A stretch of 64,000 nucleotides of DNA from positions 1 through 64,000 of the forward strand of contig NZ_JACIDE010000008.1 in the NCBI RefSeq assembly GCF_014196205.1. Direction: 5' to 3'. The notes below the pieces were generated by a model, which saw only the letters and a program-made list of their open reading frames with translations, was not told the DNA's origin and searched no databases. This DNA is from Anoxybacteroides voinovskiense. GTDB taxonomy: Bacteria; Bacillota; Bacilli; Bacillales; Anoxybacillaceae. The stretch's first letter is position 1; each line of letters begins with the position of its first letter. The position numbers were made by a program, and so were the translations under genes. Positions 1-14,069 of this stretch are shown here, in pieces.

Positions 1-89
1 TTTAGCATACTGTTTCAGAAAAGGGGAGGGGGACATTCCGAAGGAATTTGCAAAAAAGAAGGCGTTTTATTCGGGGATAAAATGATAAT

Positions 90-3000
90 TTACAGGATTA
101 AGTTCGAATAATCATTGTTACCACCATATTCTCTCGGTCTAATATGGTGAACTTCGTAAAAACTCTTAATTATAAATCCATAGTTTTCTATATACCAATC
201 TAAATATTTGTCTCTTTGACTAGTACTCCATTTTACTCGCTGCTCTTTAGGTACCCTATCCCATGTTGTTGACGATGGTTTTTTCATTACTTTTCTCATT
301 CTTGGGTCACGATAATAAGGATATATTACTCCCTTTTTATTCAGTAGAAACTTTTCACTCATTTTTACTTTTTGAGAAGTATATCCCCCTTTGTAATGAG
401 CAGTAATGTGAGTTTTTCCAATCCAGAATTTAGTTGACGTTATTCTTTTCTCAACACAAACGTCTTGGAGTAATTTTACATTATACTTTGTAGTTGACGC
501 AGCTACATCAAATGGGCCGTTCACATCATTTGAACTTAAAAGCGAAGCTTTAACTGTAAAATAATTCGGTCTTAAATTACCTCCTGCTTGTACCACTGTA
601 CTACAATGCACAATTGTAGCATTAGTAGTCCCTGCATTCTTTACATAAGTAACTTCCTTAGTGAGAAAATAACCAAGTTGTGGTAGATAAGAAGCAGTTT
701 GGACAGTGTTCCTCTGTTCTTTTGCTACTGCCTGCGAAATATATTCTTCAGTAGAGTAAGTCTCGCCAGTATTGCTATCGACCAGTATTAAATTAGTATC
801 AACATTCACAATTGTTTCCGGTAGAAACATATCCTCCGGATAATCATAAAAGACTTCCTCGATTTCTTCACTTGTATCATCTGGTTTACTACTAGTGAAA
901 GATAAATTATTTGCTGTAACACTATCAGATTGAACTTGTTCTGTCGTACTAGATTCACTGTATATAGTTTTTTCATTTTCAATTTGATGGGTTAAATTGT
1001 TAATTTCCTCTTTCACTACCTCTTCTTCAATATCGACGTTTGAAAGCTCATTATATATTTCAGTAGTTTCAGGGAAATCCTTCAATTCGTTAATTTGATC
1101 ACTAGTCTCTGAGATGTTTTCTTTTAAATCCTCTAATACCTTTTCACCATCTGTAGTTATGTCAATATCTTCATACCCTTCCTCGATCCATCCTTCCTCA
1201 TCTACAGGTGTATTATCAATCATAGCTTCCTTTTCAGTAATCGGACTAATTGATGAAACAAAGGCCTCAGAAACAACTGTTTCCCCATATTGATCATATG
1301 CACTAATCCTAAAATAATAATTATTGCTATTCGCATATTTGGCATCGGCATTAGTATAAAGCGGAGAAGGATTAATATCTAATTCAGTACCTGATCCATC
1401 TAAACATAATTTGTACCTACCATTAGCTATGTCTTCATCCCTAGGCCAAATTCCTTTTTCAGCAGTAGTCCAAGTATTTACATTTCCAACATCAATGCTC
1501 TCATATTCTTTTCCATTGAATATCCAAACCTTATAACCTGTTGCACCTTCCAATCCCCCCCAAGATAACTCAACTGCCCCTTTTTTCTCGTCATATCCAA
1601 AAGCGACACCTAATGGTGTAGCAGGTTTAGGCAAAGGTGATATTTTCGGCATATACGCATCCGAAAAGACCGTTTCCCCTTGGGAGTTATAGGCACTAAC
1701 GCGAATCCAGTAGTTCGTAGAATTGGCATAGCGCGTACCGGCTTTGGCATAAGTCGAAGAAGGATCGACTGGCAATTCCGCGCCTAGATTATCATTTAGG
1801 TGTAGCTGATATCGGCCGTTGCTAAATTCTGTTGGAGTTGGCCAATATTTTTTTCCTTGCGTGGTCCATGACGTCACATTTCCCACATCTAGTGATTCGT
1901 AATAAGAACCGTTAAACATCCAGATCTTATATCCCGTCGCACCGCTTACCGCCTGCCATTTGAAGTTGATATACCCAGTTCCATTTCCGTTCGTATAGCT
2001 GACTCCGGTTGGAACATCTGGTTTCGCCAAATTCGGAATCGTCGGCATATACGCACCAGATACGGCGCTTTCGCCTTGAGGGAAAATGGCGCTGACTCGG
2101 AGCCAGTAGTTCTTGCTGTTTGGATAACTTCCGCCTGAATTTCGATAGACCGGGGAAGGATCGACAGCTAACTCGGTTCCCAAGCCGTCATGATGCAAAT
2201 CATATCTTCCGGCGCTAATTTCGGAGGCAGTCGGCCAAATTTTCTTTCCTTTTGTGCTCCAAGAAGTCACATTTCCTACACTAAACGCTTCATATGCTTT
2301 TCCATTATAAATCCAAACTTTATAACCCGTCGCACCAGGAACTGGATCCCAAGATAGGTTGACATATCCTGTCCCATCTCCATTGCTAAAAACCGTTCCC
2401 GTCGGTGCATCAGGAATAGGGATCGTATACGTCACAGACAAATAAGGCTTGTAGCTACTGTTTGTCGTGGAGACAACTTTTTTCCAGTACGTTTGATCGT
2501 TTCCATTCGTATGGAGTTTCAATCCATAGTTTGGTTTGGTCCCTGATGCCCACGCTTTGACGGTGCTCGTCACATCAAATTGCGCCCATTGGTCTCTTGC
2601 CACATCGACTTTACCAATGTTCGTGGAAGAGGGTTTATTATTCCATGTTAAGGTGCTCGCAGACCATGAACCATTGACCGCATCTAACCATAAGCCGGTT
2701 GCTGTTGTTGCATAGTATGAGTGTGTCACATACACGTTGAATGTGGCACTCGTCACATTCATATTTTCGATATTTGATATATCAGGATTTAAAAATCCGT
2801 AACAAGTCCCTGTCGTTCCATCATAATAACCGACTTTTAACACATATTGTCCTTGCGCCGAATCCCATTTACTTGATGCAGAACCATAGTTGGTTGTCGG
2901 GTAGGCGCTCATGACAAATGCATCGGCAGCAATAGCAACAGAAGTGCTAGGGTCAATATAAACCGGATAGACGCGCTTCGGATCTTTCAACCACTGCGGA

Positions 3001-3830
3001 TCAGCTTTAACCGTTAAAATATACCCTTGATCATCCTGTTGAAGTTCGTATGTTACATGTTCCGAGCGCTGTGCTTCTCCCGAGTGTTCGTCGATATTCG
3101 AATCGACCATAAATGGTTTAGGAAGTTCAAATACTTTTTCATTTTCTTTGTTTGTAAATAAAATCGATCCATCGTCTTGAATATTGGCATGCAAATCGGT
3201 TTTCAAACGAAATTTGAAAATGTGATAGCCCGTAAAAGAGTGAAGAACTAAATCTTCTTTCGTTGATTCGTTAAATACGATATTTTGCAAGTCTATATTT
3301 GGAAAAATATTTTTATGCACAATCTTATTGTCTTTTTTCTTATAAATAGCGGGAACATCTTTCGCTTGAATCGGCTTCAGTCCATTCCCTGATGCTTCTA
3401 AAATAGAATAAGAAATGGAATATTCATTATACAGAAATTTTGCATATTCTCCATCCACCATTTTCTTGTAAAAACGAGGTTCCAAAATCGTATTCTCTGC
3501 TTGAACATGATTGGGATGGTCGATGAAGAAAGTGGAAACTTCCTCAAATTGTTTTTCGTTCTTTTTCTTAATATGAATCGGTTCAAAGAAAATTTTTCTG
3601 GTAAACGTACCATCACCATTGTAATACACTTTCGTATTCTCTGTTCGTTCCCCTATCAGCTCTCCCGGCTTCAAGTTGATGCTAGGCGCTTCTGGTACTT
3701 TAAGAGGTGATTGTTTCATCGCATTGTCAGATTTAGAATAGATGAACTCCGCCAATCCCTCCATAGGAATACTCGTAAAAACTAATAAAAATACTAACCA
3801 CCAAACAAACCATGTTCTTAGATGCCTCAT
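90..3830 (-). CDS. Secreted DNRLRE / triple FnIII-like / HNH-type C-terminal protein (WapA-like tip)
   Basis: Large secreted protein of about 1246 residues. The start at 3830 follows AAGGAGAG at good spacing and opens a signal peptide (basic MRHLR, then a hydrophobic stretch ending near GLAEF). An upstream in-frame ATG at 3875 has no RBS. Domains: a DNRLRE-type carbohydrate-binding/cell-wall module at about 300-445; three tandem FnIII-like repeats of about 125 residues at about 468-860, each with the GATGYKVWIFNG-type core; an acidic low-complexity linker at about 863-1040; and a C-terminal tip with EVHHIRPREYGGNNDYSNL, the WapA/polymorphic-toxin HNH signature. The protein stops four residues after GGNNDYS, so the last metal-binding His of an HNH fold is missing. 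RHS/YD repeats are absent. It is probably an exported surface protein with a nuclease tip that is truncated or inactive. The function is inferred. Confidence 0.8.
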   Translation of the reverse strand: MRHLRTWFVWWLVFLLVFTSIPMEGLAEFIYSKSDNAMKQSPLKVPEAPSINLKPGELIGERTENTKVYYNGDGTFTRKIFFEPIHIKKKNEKQFEEVSTFFIDHPNHVQAENTILEPRFYKKMVDGEYAKFLYNEYSISYSILEASGNGLKPIQAKDVPAIYKKKDNKIVHKNIFPNIDLQNIVFNESTKEDLVLHSFTGYHIFKFRLKTDLHANIQDDGSILFTNKENEKVFELPKPFMVDSNIDEHSGEAQRSEHVTYELQQDDQGYILTVKADPQWLKDPKRVYPVYIDPSTSVAIAADAFVMSAYPTTNYGSASSKWDSAQGQYVLKVGYYDGTTGTCYGFLNPDISNIENMNVTSATFNVYVTHSYYATTATGLWLDAVNGSWSASTLTWNNKPSSTNIGKVDVARDQWAQFDVTSTVKAWASGTKPNYGLKLHTNGNDQTYWKKVVSTTNSSYKPYLSVTYTIPIPDAPTGTVFSNGDGTGYVNLSWDPVPGATGYKVWIYNGKAYEAFSVGNVTSWSTKGKKIWPTASEISAGRYDLHHDGLGTELAVDPSPVYRNSGGSYPNSKNYWLRVSAIFPQGESAVSGAYMPTIPNLAKPDVPTGVSYTNGNGTGYINFKWQAVSGATGYKIWMFNGSYYESLDVGNVTSWTTQGKKYWPTPTEFSNGRYQLHLNDNLGAELPVDPSSTYAKAGTRYANSTNYWIRVSAYNSQGETVFSDAYMPKISPLPKPATPLGVAFGYDEKKGAVELSWGGLEGATGYKVWIFNGKEYESIDVGNVNTWTTAEKGIWPRDEDIANGRYKLCLDGSGTELDINPSPLYTNADAKYANSNNYYFRISAYDQYGETVVSEAFVSSISPITEKEAMIDNTPVDEEGWIEEGYEDIDITTDGEKVLEDLKENISETSDQINELKDFPETTEIYNELSNVDIEEEVVKEEINNLTHQIENEKTIYSESSTTEQVQSDSVTANNLSFTSSKPDDTSEEIEEVFYDYPEDMFLPETIVNVDTNLILVDSNTGETYSTEEYISQAVAKEQRNTVQTASYLPQLGYFLTKEVTYVKNAGTTNATIVHCSTVVQAGGNLRPNYFTVKASLLSSNDVNGPFDVAASTTKYNVKLLQDVCVEKRITSTKFWIGKTHITAHYKGGYTSQKVKMSEKFLLNKKGVIYPYYRDPRMRKVMKKPSSTTWDRVPKEQRVKWSTSQRDKYLDWYIENYGFIIKSFYEVHHIRPREYGGNNDYSNLIL

Positions 3831-3881
3831 ATTTTCTCTCCTTATCAATCCTAAGTTGCCTAATTCGAGCCGCATGAGGAG

Positions 3882-3948
3882 ATTTTATGCTATAAAAAAC
3901 ATACTCGCAATATTTTCCGACAAACAAATTTCGTCATTATTCGACAAA
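3882..3948 (-). promoter_or_regulatory. Sigma-A-like promoter with three Spo0A-type boxes
   Basis: Reading the minus strand, TTGCGA (3905-3910) and TAAAAT (3882-3887) are separated by 17 bases, 52 bases ahead of the secreted-protein start. Immediately upstream lie three 0A-box-like sites: TTTGTCGAA at 3940-3948, TGACGAAA at 3929-3936 and TTTGTCGGAA at 3915-3924. The consensus core is TGNCGAA; two match it and the third has one mismatch. This suggests control by Spo0A and so expression tied to entry into stationary phase or sporulation. Confidence 0.5.
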
Positions 3949-4058
3949 AATCGATTTTATCACTTAACCTTTCAGACAGTAGCGATAACGGTCGTTTTTT
4001 TCAATTGTTTTGTACGATCATCCCGCTATGAGAAATGTGAGGAGTAGATGAACAATTA

Positions 4059-4247
4059 ATGATTTTTTTGGAGGATTTGATTACACTTATTCAAGAAAAG
4101 TACAATGAAACATTAACCGCGCCTACTGATGAATCCGCCGAGGACAAATCTTTTAGATTGGGCTCCAATTTCGCATATTTTGATGTATTTGATTTGATAG
4201 AATCCCAATTGACAATACACGAAATAAATTCTATTTTAGGACTGTGA
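4059..4247 (+). CDS. Small acidic hypothetical protein (62 aa)
   Basis: A 62-residue acidic protein on the plus strand, divergent from the secreted protein. The core LGSNFAYFDVFDLIESQL looks like a real protein, with amphipathic helix patterning, rather than a shadow reading frame. The ATG at 4059 has GAGGAG about 14 bases upstream, which is long spacing, so the start is uncertain. I do not recognise the family. Small acidic proteins next to polymorphic toxins are often immunity proteins, but here the gene lies 5-prime of the toxin-like gene and on the other strand, so an immunity role is only a guess. It may also be a C-terminally shortened remnant. Confidence 0.4.
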   Translation: MIFLEDLITLIQEKYNETLTAPTDESAEDKSFRLGSNFAYFDVFDLIESQLTIHEINSILGL

Positions 4248-4427
4248 CAAATGTTGCTGCTTTCTTAACTTGTTGACCATGAGAAGCACTCATTTGTCTA
4301 GTCCGAACTTTCAACAAACTACAAAAACAAAATTAATCCTGATTCGAAGACATCCTTATTTGATAAAACGATATAAATTCAACAGAGGGATACCAAAATA
4401 AGTAAAGCAAAAATTATATTTACTACC

Positions 4428-4598
4428 ATGACAGGGGTTATCATAGGGTTAATCGTTAGTCTTTTATTATTAGTCATAAAAAGTACCGCAAAAGATTTTT
4501 TAAAAACATACTCCCTCGATTGGGTTATTGATGTGCTACTCTTTCTTGTATTTATTTTCATTGTAGTGCAATATATCCAAAAGAAAAGAAAAACTTGA
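4428..4598 (+). CDS. Small two-helix membrane protein; possible ATA start 30 bases upstream
   Basis: The plus-strand frame encodes two hydrophobic segments (TGVIIGLIVSLLLLVI and VIDVLLFLVFIFIVV) joined by a short polar loop, ending in the basic tail QKKRKT and TGA. From the ATG at 4428 the product is 56 residues. A better-looking N-terminus starts at codon 4398: ATA AGT AAA GCA would read (M)SKAKIIFTTM, and AGAGGG lies 8 bases upstream of that ATA. Either ATA replaces an ancestral ATG or translation begins at 4428. Overlapping minus-strand reading is a shadow. The family is not recognised; a small holin-like or sensor-subunit role cannot be excluded. Confidence 0.5.
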   Translation: MTGVIIGLIVSLLLLVIKSTAKDFLKTYSLDWVIDVLLFLVFIFIVVQYIQKKRKT

Positions 4599-4604
4599 AA
4601 GAAA

Positions 4605-4632
4605 GGATGCCCTCATGCGAAGGCATCCTTAT
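4605..4632. terminator. Bidirectional terminator between small membrane gene and eno
   Basis: Perfect 7-bp stem GGATGCC (4605-4611) / GGCATCC (4622-4628). It is followed by TTATTTTTT on the plus strand and by TTTCTTTC on the minus strand, so it can serve both converging units, including the glycolytic operon. Confidence 0.8.
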
Positions 4633-4635
4633 TTT

Positions 4636-5931
<1,296 letters not shown>

Positions 5932-5943
5932 TCATCTCTCCTT

Positions 5944-9433
<3,490 letters not shown>

Positions 9434-9469
9434 GGAAAGGCCTCCTTTTCATTGTTTTGGCATACGAAA

Positions 9470-9494
9470 GGGAGTGGGGATCACCCCCGCTCCC
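9470..9494 (-). promoter_or_regulatory. GC-rich hairpin in the pgk 5-prime leader
   Basis: On the minus strand GGGAGCGGGGG pairs with CCCCACTCCC around a short loop, followed by TTTCG. It lies between the candidate pgk promoter and the pgk RBS. It could be an mRNA stabiliser or processing end, or a weak attenuator. The sequence alone does not decide. Confidence 0.45.
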
Positions 9495-9517
9495 CTTTTC
9501 GGTAGTTCCAACTATTT

Positions 9518-9545
9518 ATTATAAACCGTTTTGGGCAAACAATCC

Positions 9546-9547
<2 letters not shown>
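9518..9547 (-). promoter_or_regulatory. Candidate sigma-A promoter upstream of pgk
   Basis: Minus strand TTGGAT (9542-9547), an 18-base spacer and TATAAT (9518-9523). It would drive pgk-tpiA-gpmI-eno independently of CggR, in line with a constitutive pgk promoter reported for Bacillus (from memory). The -35 hexamer overlaps the first bases of the target-site duplication of the adjacent MITE, so the insertion lies right at the promoter's upstream edge. Confidence 0.5.
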
Positions 9548-10838
<1,291 letters not shown>

Positions 10839-10848
10839 TCAAAAATAT

Positions 10849-11883
10849 TTATGGTGAGGGATATGATTCCCTTACTAACGCTTTTGCTGCTCCTTCATCG
10901 GTGATTAATACCGAGCGCGGCGCTTGTTTCATATACGCTTCAATCGCTTTTGCTTTGGAAGCCCCGCCGGCTACCGCAATGACATGGCGAACATGACGAA
11001 GGTCATCGAGCTGAATGCCGATCGTTTGTACTTTATGAACGACATCGCCTGCTTGATTAAAATAGTAGCCAAACGCTTCGGCAACCGCATTACCTGCGAT
11101 AATTTTCGCCATTTCTTCTTCCGGCGTTTTCCGCCGTTTCGCCATCGTAATGGCATCCCCGATTCCGTGAATGACGATATTAGCGGACTGAATCAGCTGG
11201 AGTACTTCTTTTACCGCCGGTTCTTCAATGAGCGATTGATACGCTTCATTGCTTAAATAGTCAGGCACGTGAAGCAGCCGATAGTTCCCTGCCGCTTTTT
11301 CTGCCATTTTCGCACAAATCGTATTCGCTTGATTTTCGACGTGCTCTCCCAGACCGCCGCGCGCTGGGACGAACAGTACATCTCCTTGCTTCGGGTCAGC
11401 GGTCATCATCTCCGCAACTGCCGCAAGCGTTGTTCCACCTGTAACGGCAACGATGCTATGCGAAGACATTCTTTCTTTCAAGCGGGCTGCACAAGCTCTT
11501 CCCATTTCTTTTTTCACCCAAGGAGAAAGGTCGCTATCCCCTGCTACGACGATAACCTCCTCAATAGGAAGTATGCGCTTTAGCTTTGTTTCCAAGTCTT
11601 TTAGTCCTAAAATTTCTCGCATCACATCTTCGAGCGTTTGCAACAGTTGCTCTCCATCCGGCGTTACGACCATTCCTGTTGAACTGATGGAAAGCAAGTT
11701 TTGTTCTTTTAAAAACTGCACTTCCGCCCGAAGAATACGTTCGCTTATTCCGATGTTTCCAGAAAGCGTCCTTCTGCCAATGGGCTGCATCAACCGAATA
11801 TATTGCAAAATGCGGTATCGCTTTTGCATAACATCGAGAAGATCAGGTAATAATTTTTTTTGTGCATCAATCAATGGTCGCAA
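10849..11883 (-). CDS. cggR: Central glycolytic genes repressor CggR
   Basis: SorC-family repressor of the gapA operon; fructose-1,6-bisphosphate relieves repression (family knowledge). An N-terminal winged helix is visible with IGRRTLSGNIGISERILRAE as the recognition region, followed by the C-terminal sugar-phosphate-binding domain with GDSDLSPWVKKEMG and VTGGTTLAAVAEMM. I place the start at TTG 11883, giving (M)RPLIDAQKKLLPDLLDVMQKR like the Bacillus protein and lying 7 bases after AAGGG. An upstream in-frame TTG at 11907 would add eight residues but lacks an RBS. First gene of the glycolytic operon. Confidence 0.93.
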   Translation of the reverse strand: MRPLIDAQKKLLPDLLDVMQKRYRILQYIRLMQPIGRRTLSGNIGISERILRAEVQFLKEQNLLSISSTGMVVTPDGEQLLQTLEDVMREILGLKDLETKLKRILPIEEVIVVAGDSDLSPWVKKEMGRACAARLKERMSSHSIVAVTGGTTLAAVAEMMTADPKQGDVLFVPARGGLGEHVENQANTICAKMAEKAAGNYRLLHVPDYLSNEAYQSLIEEPAVKEVLQLIQSANIVIHGIGDAITMAKRRKTPEEEMAKIIAGNAVAEAFGYYFNQAGDVVHKVQTIGIQLDDLRHVRHVIAVAGGASKAKAIEAYMKQAPRSVLITDEGAAKALVRESYPSP

Positions 11884-11915
11884 TTCATTTCCCTTCCCCT
11901 TGTACAAACTAGTTG

Positions 11916-11951
11916 GACTTAAATCGTCCCTGTGTGACTTATTATGTCCCG
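11916..11951 (-). promoter_or_regulatory. CggR operator (tandem direct repeat)
   Basis: On the minus strand CGGGACATAATAAGTC (11936-11951), spacer ACAC, then AGGGACGATTTAAGTC (11916-11931). This matches the known CggR operator pattern of two CGGGAC-N6-TGTC units separated by four bases, with single-base deviations. It lies between the promoter and cggR, the expected roadblock position. Confidence 0.85.
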
Positions 11952-11987
11952 CTTGTGCAAAAAAATTACTCCTGCCCTACATGTTTA

Positions 11988-12016
11988 ATTGTAACAGGAG
12001 TATTGGCGATGTTCAA
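11988..12016 (-). promoter_or_regulatory. Sigma-A promoter of the cggR-gapA operon
   Basis: Minus strand TTGAAC (12011-12016), 17-base spacer, TACAAT (11988-11993). The CggR operator follows downstream. The -35 overlaps the stop codon of the glutaredoxin-like gene. Confidence 0.8.
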
Positions 12017-12258
12017 CTATTCATTCGCTCAAGCAAACGCTTTCTTATGAATTCTTTGTGAATACGTCCGTATGCCAGCTCTTCCCCGTCTACTTCAACC
12101 ACTGGAATCATGAGCTGGTATTTTTCTAACAATGCGTCGTCTTTATAAATATCGATTTCATTGATTTCAAATCCATATTCCTGTTGCAGCTCTTGCAACA
12201 CCGCTTTCGCTTTTTCGCAGAGCGGGCAATCGATTTTCGAATAAAGAGTTACAATCAC
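12013..12258 (-). CDS. Glutaredoxin-like thioredoxin-fold protein
   Basis: 81 residues with an N-terminal CPLC redox motif after TLYSKID, a thioredoxin-fold cis-Pro region (MIPVVEVDGEEL) and a short C-terminal helix, as in the glutaredoxin/DUF836 group. Probably a small cytoplasmic thiol oxidoreductase with unknown partner. I choose GTG 12258 as start because AGAGGTGG lies 5 bases upstream. The earlier in-frame GTG at 12267 falls inside that RBS. It follows rpoN closely and may be co-transcribed with it. Confidence 0.75.
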   Translation of the reverse strand: MIVTLYSKIDCPLCEKAKAVLQELQQEYGFEINEIDIYKDDALLEKYQLMIPVVEVDGEELAYGRIHKEFIRKRLLERMNS

Positions 12259-12269
12259 TATTTCCACCT

Positions 12270-13565
12270 CTAATACCGTTTTCGTTTCGCGGATGAAGGA
12301 ATGTGCAGCTGCTCGCGATATTTCGCCACCGTTCGTCGCGAGATGGCAATGCCGTACGTTTCACCTAATAAATCGGCAATGGCTTGATCTGAGAGCGGAT
12401 TATGTTTGTTTTCCGTCTCAATTAGTTGCGTAATAAGCGCTTTCGTTTTTGCCGCCGATGCTTCTTCCTCGCTCATCGAGGAGAGCGAACTTGTAAAGAA
12501 ACGGCGCAATTCGACCGTTCCAAACGGCGTCTGCACGTATTTGTTTTTGACTGCACGGCTGACCGTCGATTCGTGAATGTTCAATACTTCCGCCACTTCC
12601 CGCATCGTCAACGGCTTTAACGCTGCCAATCCTTCCGTTAAACATTGTTTTTGTCGATCCATTACTTCTTTTGCCACGTCTAGAAGCGTCTGTTTGCGCT
12701 GTTCTAAACTTTTCGCTAGCCACGAAAATTGGCGATATTTTTCTTTTATAAAGAAGCTTGTTTGCTCATCGCAGCTGTCAGCCATTTTTTTCTCATAAGC
12801 GTAATTCCAGCGAATTTCTGGGAGGAACTCATCGTTCAGCCAAACGGATACGTCTTCTCCGCGCCGCTCCACGATCACATCAGGCACGATAAAATGCGGG
12901 TCGGCTGCTGTATAATGGCTGCCTGGACGAGGTTCAAGCGTGCGAATAAAATCCCATATTTGCTGCAAGTCAGATACGCCAATGCCTAATTGTTTCGCCA
13001 ACACCTTCCACGCTTTTTCCGCAAATGCGACGAAGTGTTTTTCAACCACTTTTTCTGCTAACTCGTTGCGGACAGGCAGCCGTTTGAGCTGTAGCAACAA
13101 GCATTCTTGCAGCGACCTTGCGCCTACTCCTGCCGGTTCAAGCGACTGCAGTAGCTGCACTGCTTCTTCTAATTCCGCTTCTGAAATGGCTAAGAAAGCA
13201 GCTGTGTCGCTCATATTAATGCGCAAATATCCGTCTTCGTCAAGGGAGGCGATTAAATAGTCAACCACTTTTCGTGTTCGAGAGGGCAATGACATCGTAT
13301 GTAGCTGGTTGGCTAAATACGCTGCTAACGTGTCGGACGGTTTGCTGATGTTTTCTAGCCAATTTCGTTCTTGTTTTGTCATCGTCCGTTTAGGTGAACG
13401 AAGCGGTTTTCCTTCTTTTATTTCTAGAAAAGGATTTTCCAACGACTGTTCATATAAAATCGAACGCAGTTCAAGCGCAGAATATTGAAGCAACTCAATC
13501 GCTTGCGCCAACTCTTTTGTTAACGCAAGCTTTAAACGTTGTTCTTGCAACAATTCAGCCCTCAT
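12270..13565 (-). CDS. rpoN: RNA polymerase sigma-54 factor (SigL)
   Basis: Alternative sigma factor recognising -24/-12 promoters and needing AAA+ activators. 431 residues, usual length. Region I is seen as the Leu/Gln-rich N-terminus (LALTKELAQAIELLQYSALEL), then core-binding domain, HTH (MREVAEVLNIHESTVSRAVKNK) and the diagnostic C-terminal RpoN box in the form SRRTVAKYRE. In Bacillaceae it controls levanase, amino acid and acetoin catabolism genes (family knowledge). The gene precedes cggR as in relatives. Confidence 0.96.
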   Translation of the reverse strand: MRAELLQEQRLKLALTKELAQAIELLQYSALELRSILYEQSLENPFLEIKEGKPLRSPKRTMTKQERNWLENISKPSDTLAAYLANQLHTMSLPSRTRKVVDYLIASLDEDGYLRINMSDTAAFLAISEAELEEAVQLLQSLEPAGVGARSLQECLLLQLKRLPVRNELAEKVVEKHFVAFAEKAWKVLAKQLGIGVSDLQQIWDFIRTLEPRPGSHYTAADPHFIVPDVIVERRGEDVSVWLNDEFLPEIRWNYAYEKKMADSCDEQTSFFIKEKYRQFSWLAKSLEQRKQTLLDVAKEVMDRQKQCLTEGLAALKPLTMREVAEVLNIHESTVSRAVKNKYVQTPFGTVELRRFFTSSLSSMSEEEASAAKTKALITQLIETENKHNPLSDQAIADLLGETYGIAISRRTVAKYREQLHIPSSAKRKRY

Positions 13566-13670
13566 ACTTAGTCCCCCTTCTCCCCTTATTGTACACTAAC
13601 ATCGAAACGACGGGTATGGAAATGAAATGTAAGCGCTATTTTGCTTATATATATTCATTGAGCGCATAAA

Positions 13671-13705
13671 AAAAGACCTGCTGCATCGTTCGCAGCAAGT
13701 CTTTT
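13671..13705. terminator. Bidirectional terminator between tRNA-Arg and rpoN
   Basis: Stem AAAAGACCTGCTGC / GCAGCAAGTCTTTT around a seven-base loop. The minus-strand read runs into a seven-T tract, which fits termination of the tRNA-Arg transcript. Confidence 0.75.
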
Positions 13706-13769
13706 ATGAAGTACTCCAAAAATAAAATAGGGGAGGTTTTTCACTAACTCCCCCACCAGTGTTTCGTCA

Positions 13770-13841
13770 CGCCCTCGGCAGGATTCGAACCCACGCTAAG
13801 AGAACCGGAATCTCTCGTGCTATCCACTACACTACGAGGGC
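13770..13841 (-). tRNA. tRNA-Arg (anticodon CCG)
   Basis: A 72-nt cloverleaf on the minus strand. Acceptor GCCCTCG pairs with CGAGGGC, the D arm carries AGTGGATA, the anticodon stem AGAGA/TCTCT holds loop TTCCGGT (CCG, reading CGG codons), and the T loop is TTCGAAT. CCA is not encoded. A promoter lies just upstream and a terminator just downstream, so it is a solo transcription unit. Confidence 0.95.
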
Positions 13842-13863
13842 ACAATGTTCAGTTGCATATTCA

Positions 13864-13892
13864 ATTATACTCAAGACACTCCCGTTTGGCAA
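13864..13892 (-). promoter_or_regulatory. Promoter of tRNA-Arg
   Basis: Minus strand TTGCCA (13887-13892), 17-base spacer, TATAAT (13864-13869), about 22 bases before the tRNA. Confidence 0.75.
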
Positions 13893-13995
13893 GAGGAAAA
13901 TATGCGTTTAAAAAATGGAAAAGAGGGTATGATGGAAAAAGGGATACGGTCGAACGGTGGCGAATATATTTAGGTAGAAGGAAAAACGCTTTTTG

Positions 13996-14025
13996 TTTGA
14001 CCTTCATTGACCAATTATGTATCAT
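13996..14025 (+). promoter_or_regulatory. clpP promoter overlapped by a CtsR box
   Basis: TTTGACC (13996-14002), TTC, ATTGACC (14006-14012) matches the CtsR direct heptad operator read on the opposite strand (RGTCAAA-N3-RGTCAAA) with one mismatch. The first heptad contains -35 TTGACC, and TATCAT (14020-14025) follows at 17 bases. Heat-shock repression by CtsR is therefore expected. Confidence 0.8.
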
Positions 14026-14069
14026 AAAAATACATACGATTTAGCCAAATTGGCAAAGGAGGAAAGCTT

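Noticed and set aside
1-89. Possible insertion-sequence end beside the truncated HNH gene
   Set aside because: The G-rich and ATTCCGAAGGAAT sequence is suggestive, but no terminal repeat or transposase can be seen within the window.
3733-4047. Overlapping reading frames on both strands around the start of the secreted protein
   Set aside because: They cross the signal peptide and the promoter with 0A boxes; no RBS or protein-like pattern.
4379-4561. Minus-strand 60-residue reading frame
   Set aside because: It overlaps the plus-strand small membrane protein, which has clear transmembrane segments and better coding character. The minus product is not convincing.
13842-14069. Additional small gene between tRNA-Arg and clpP
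   Set aside because: The open stretch on the plus strand passes through the tRNA promoter and CtsR box and has no RBS.
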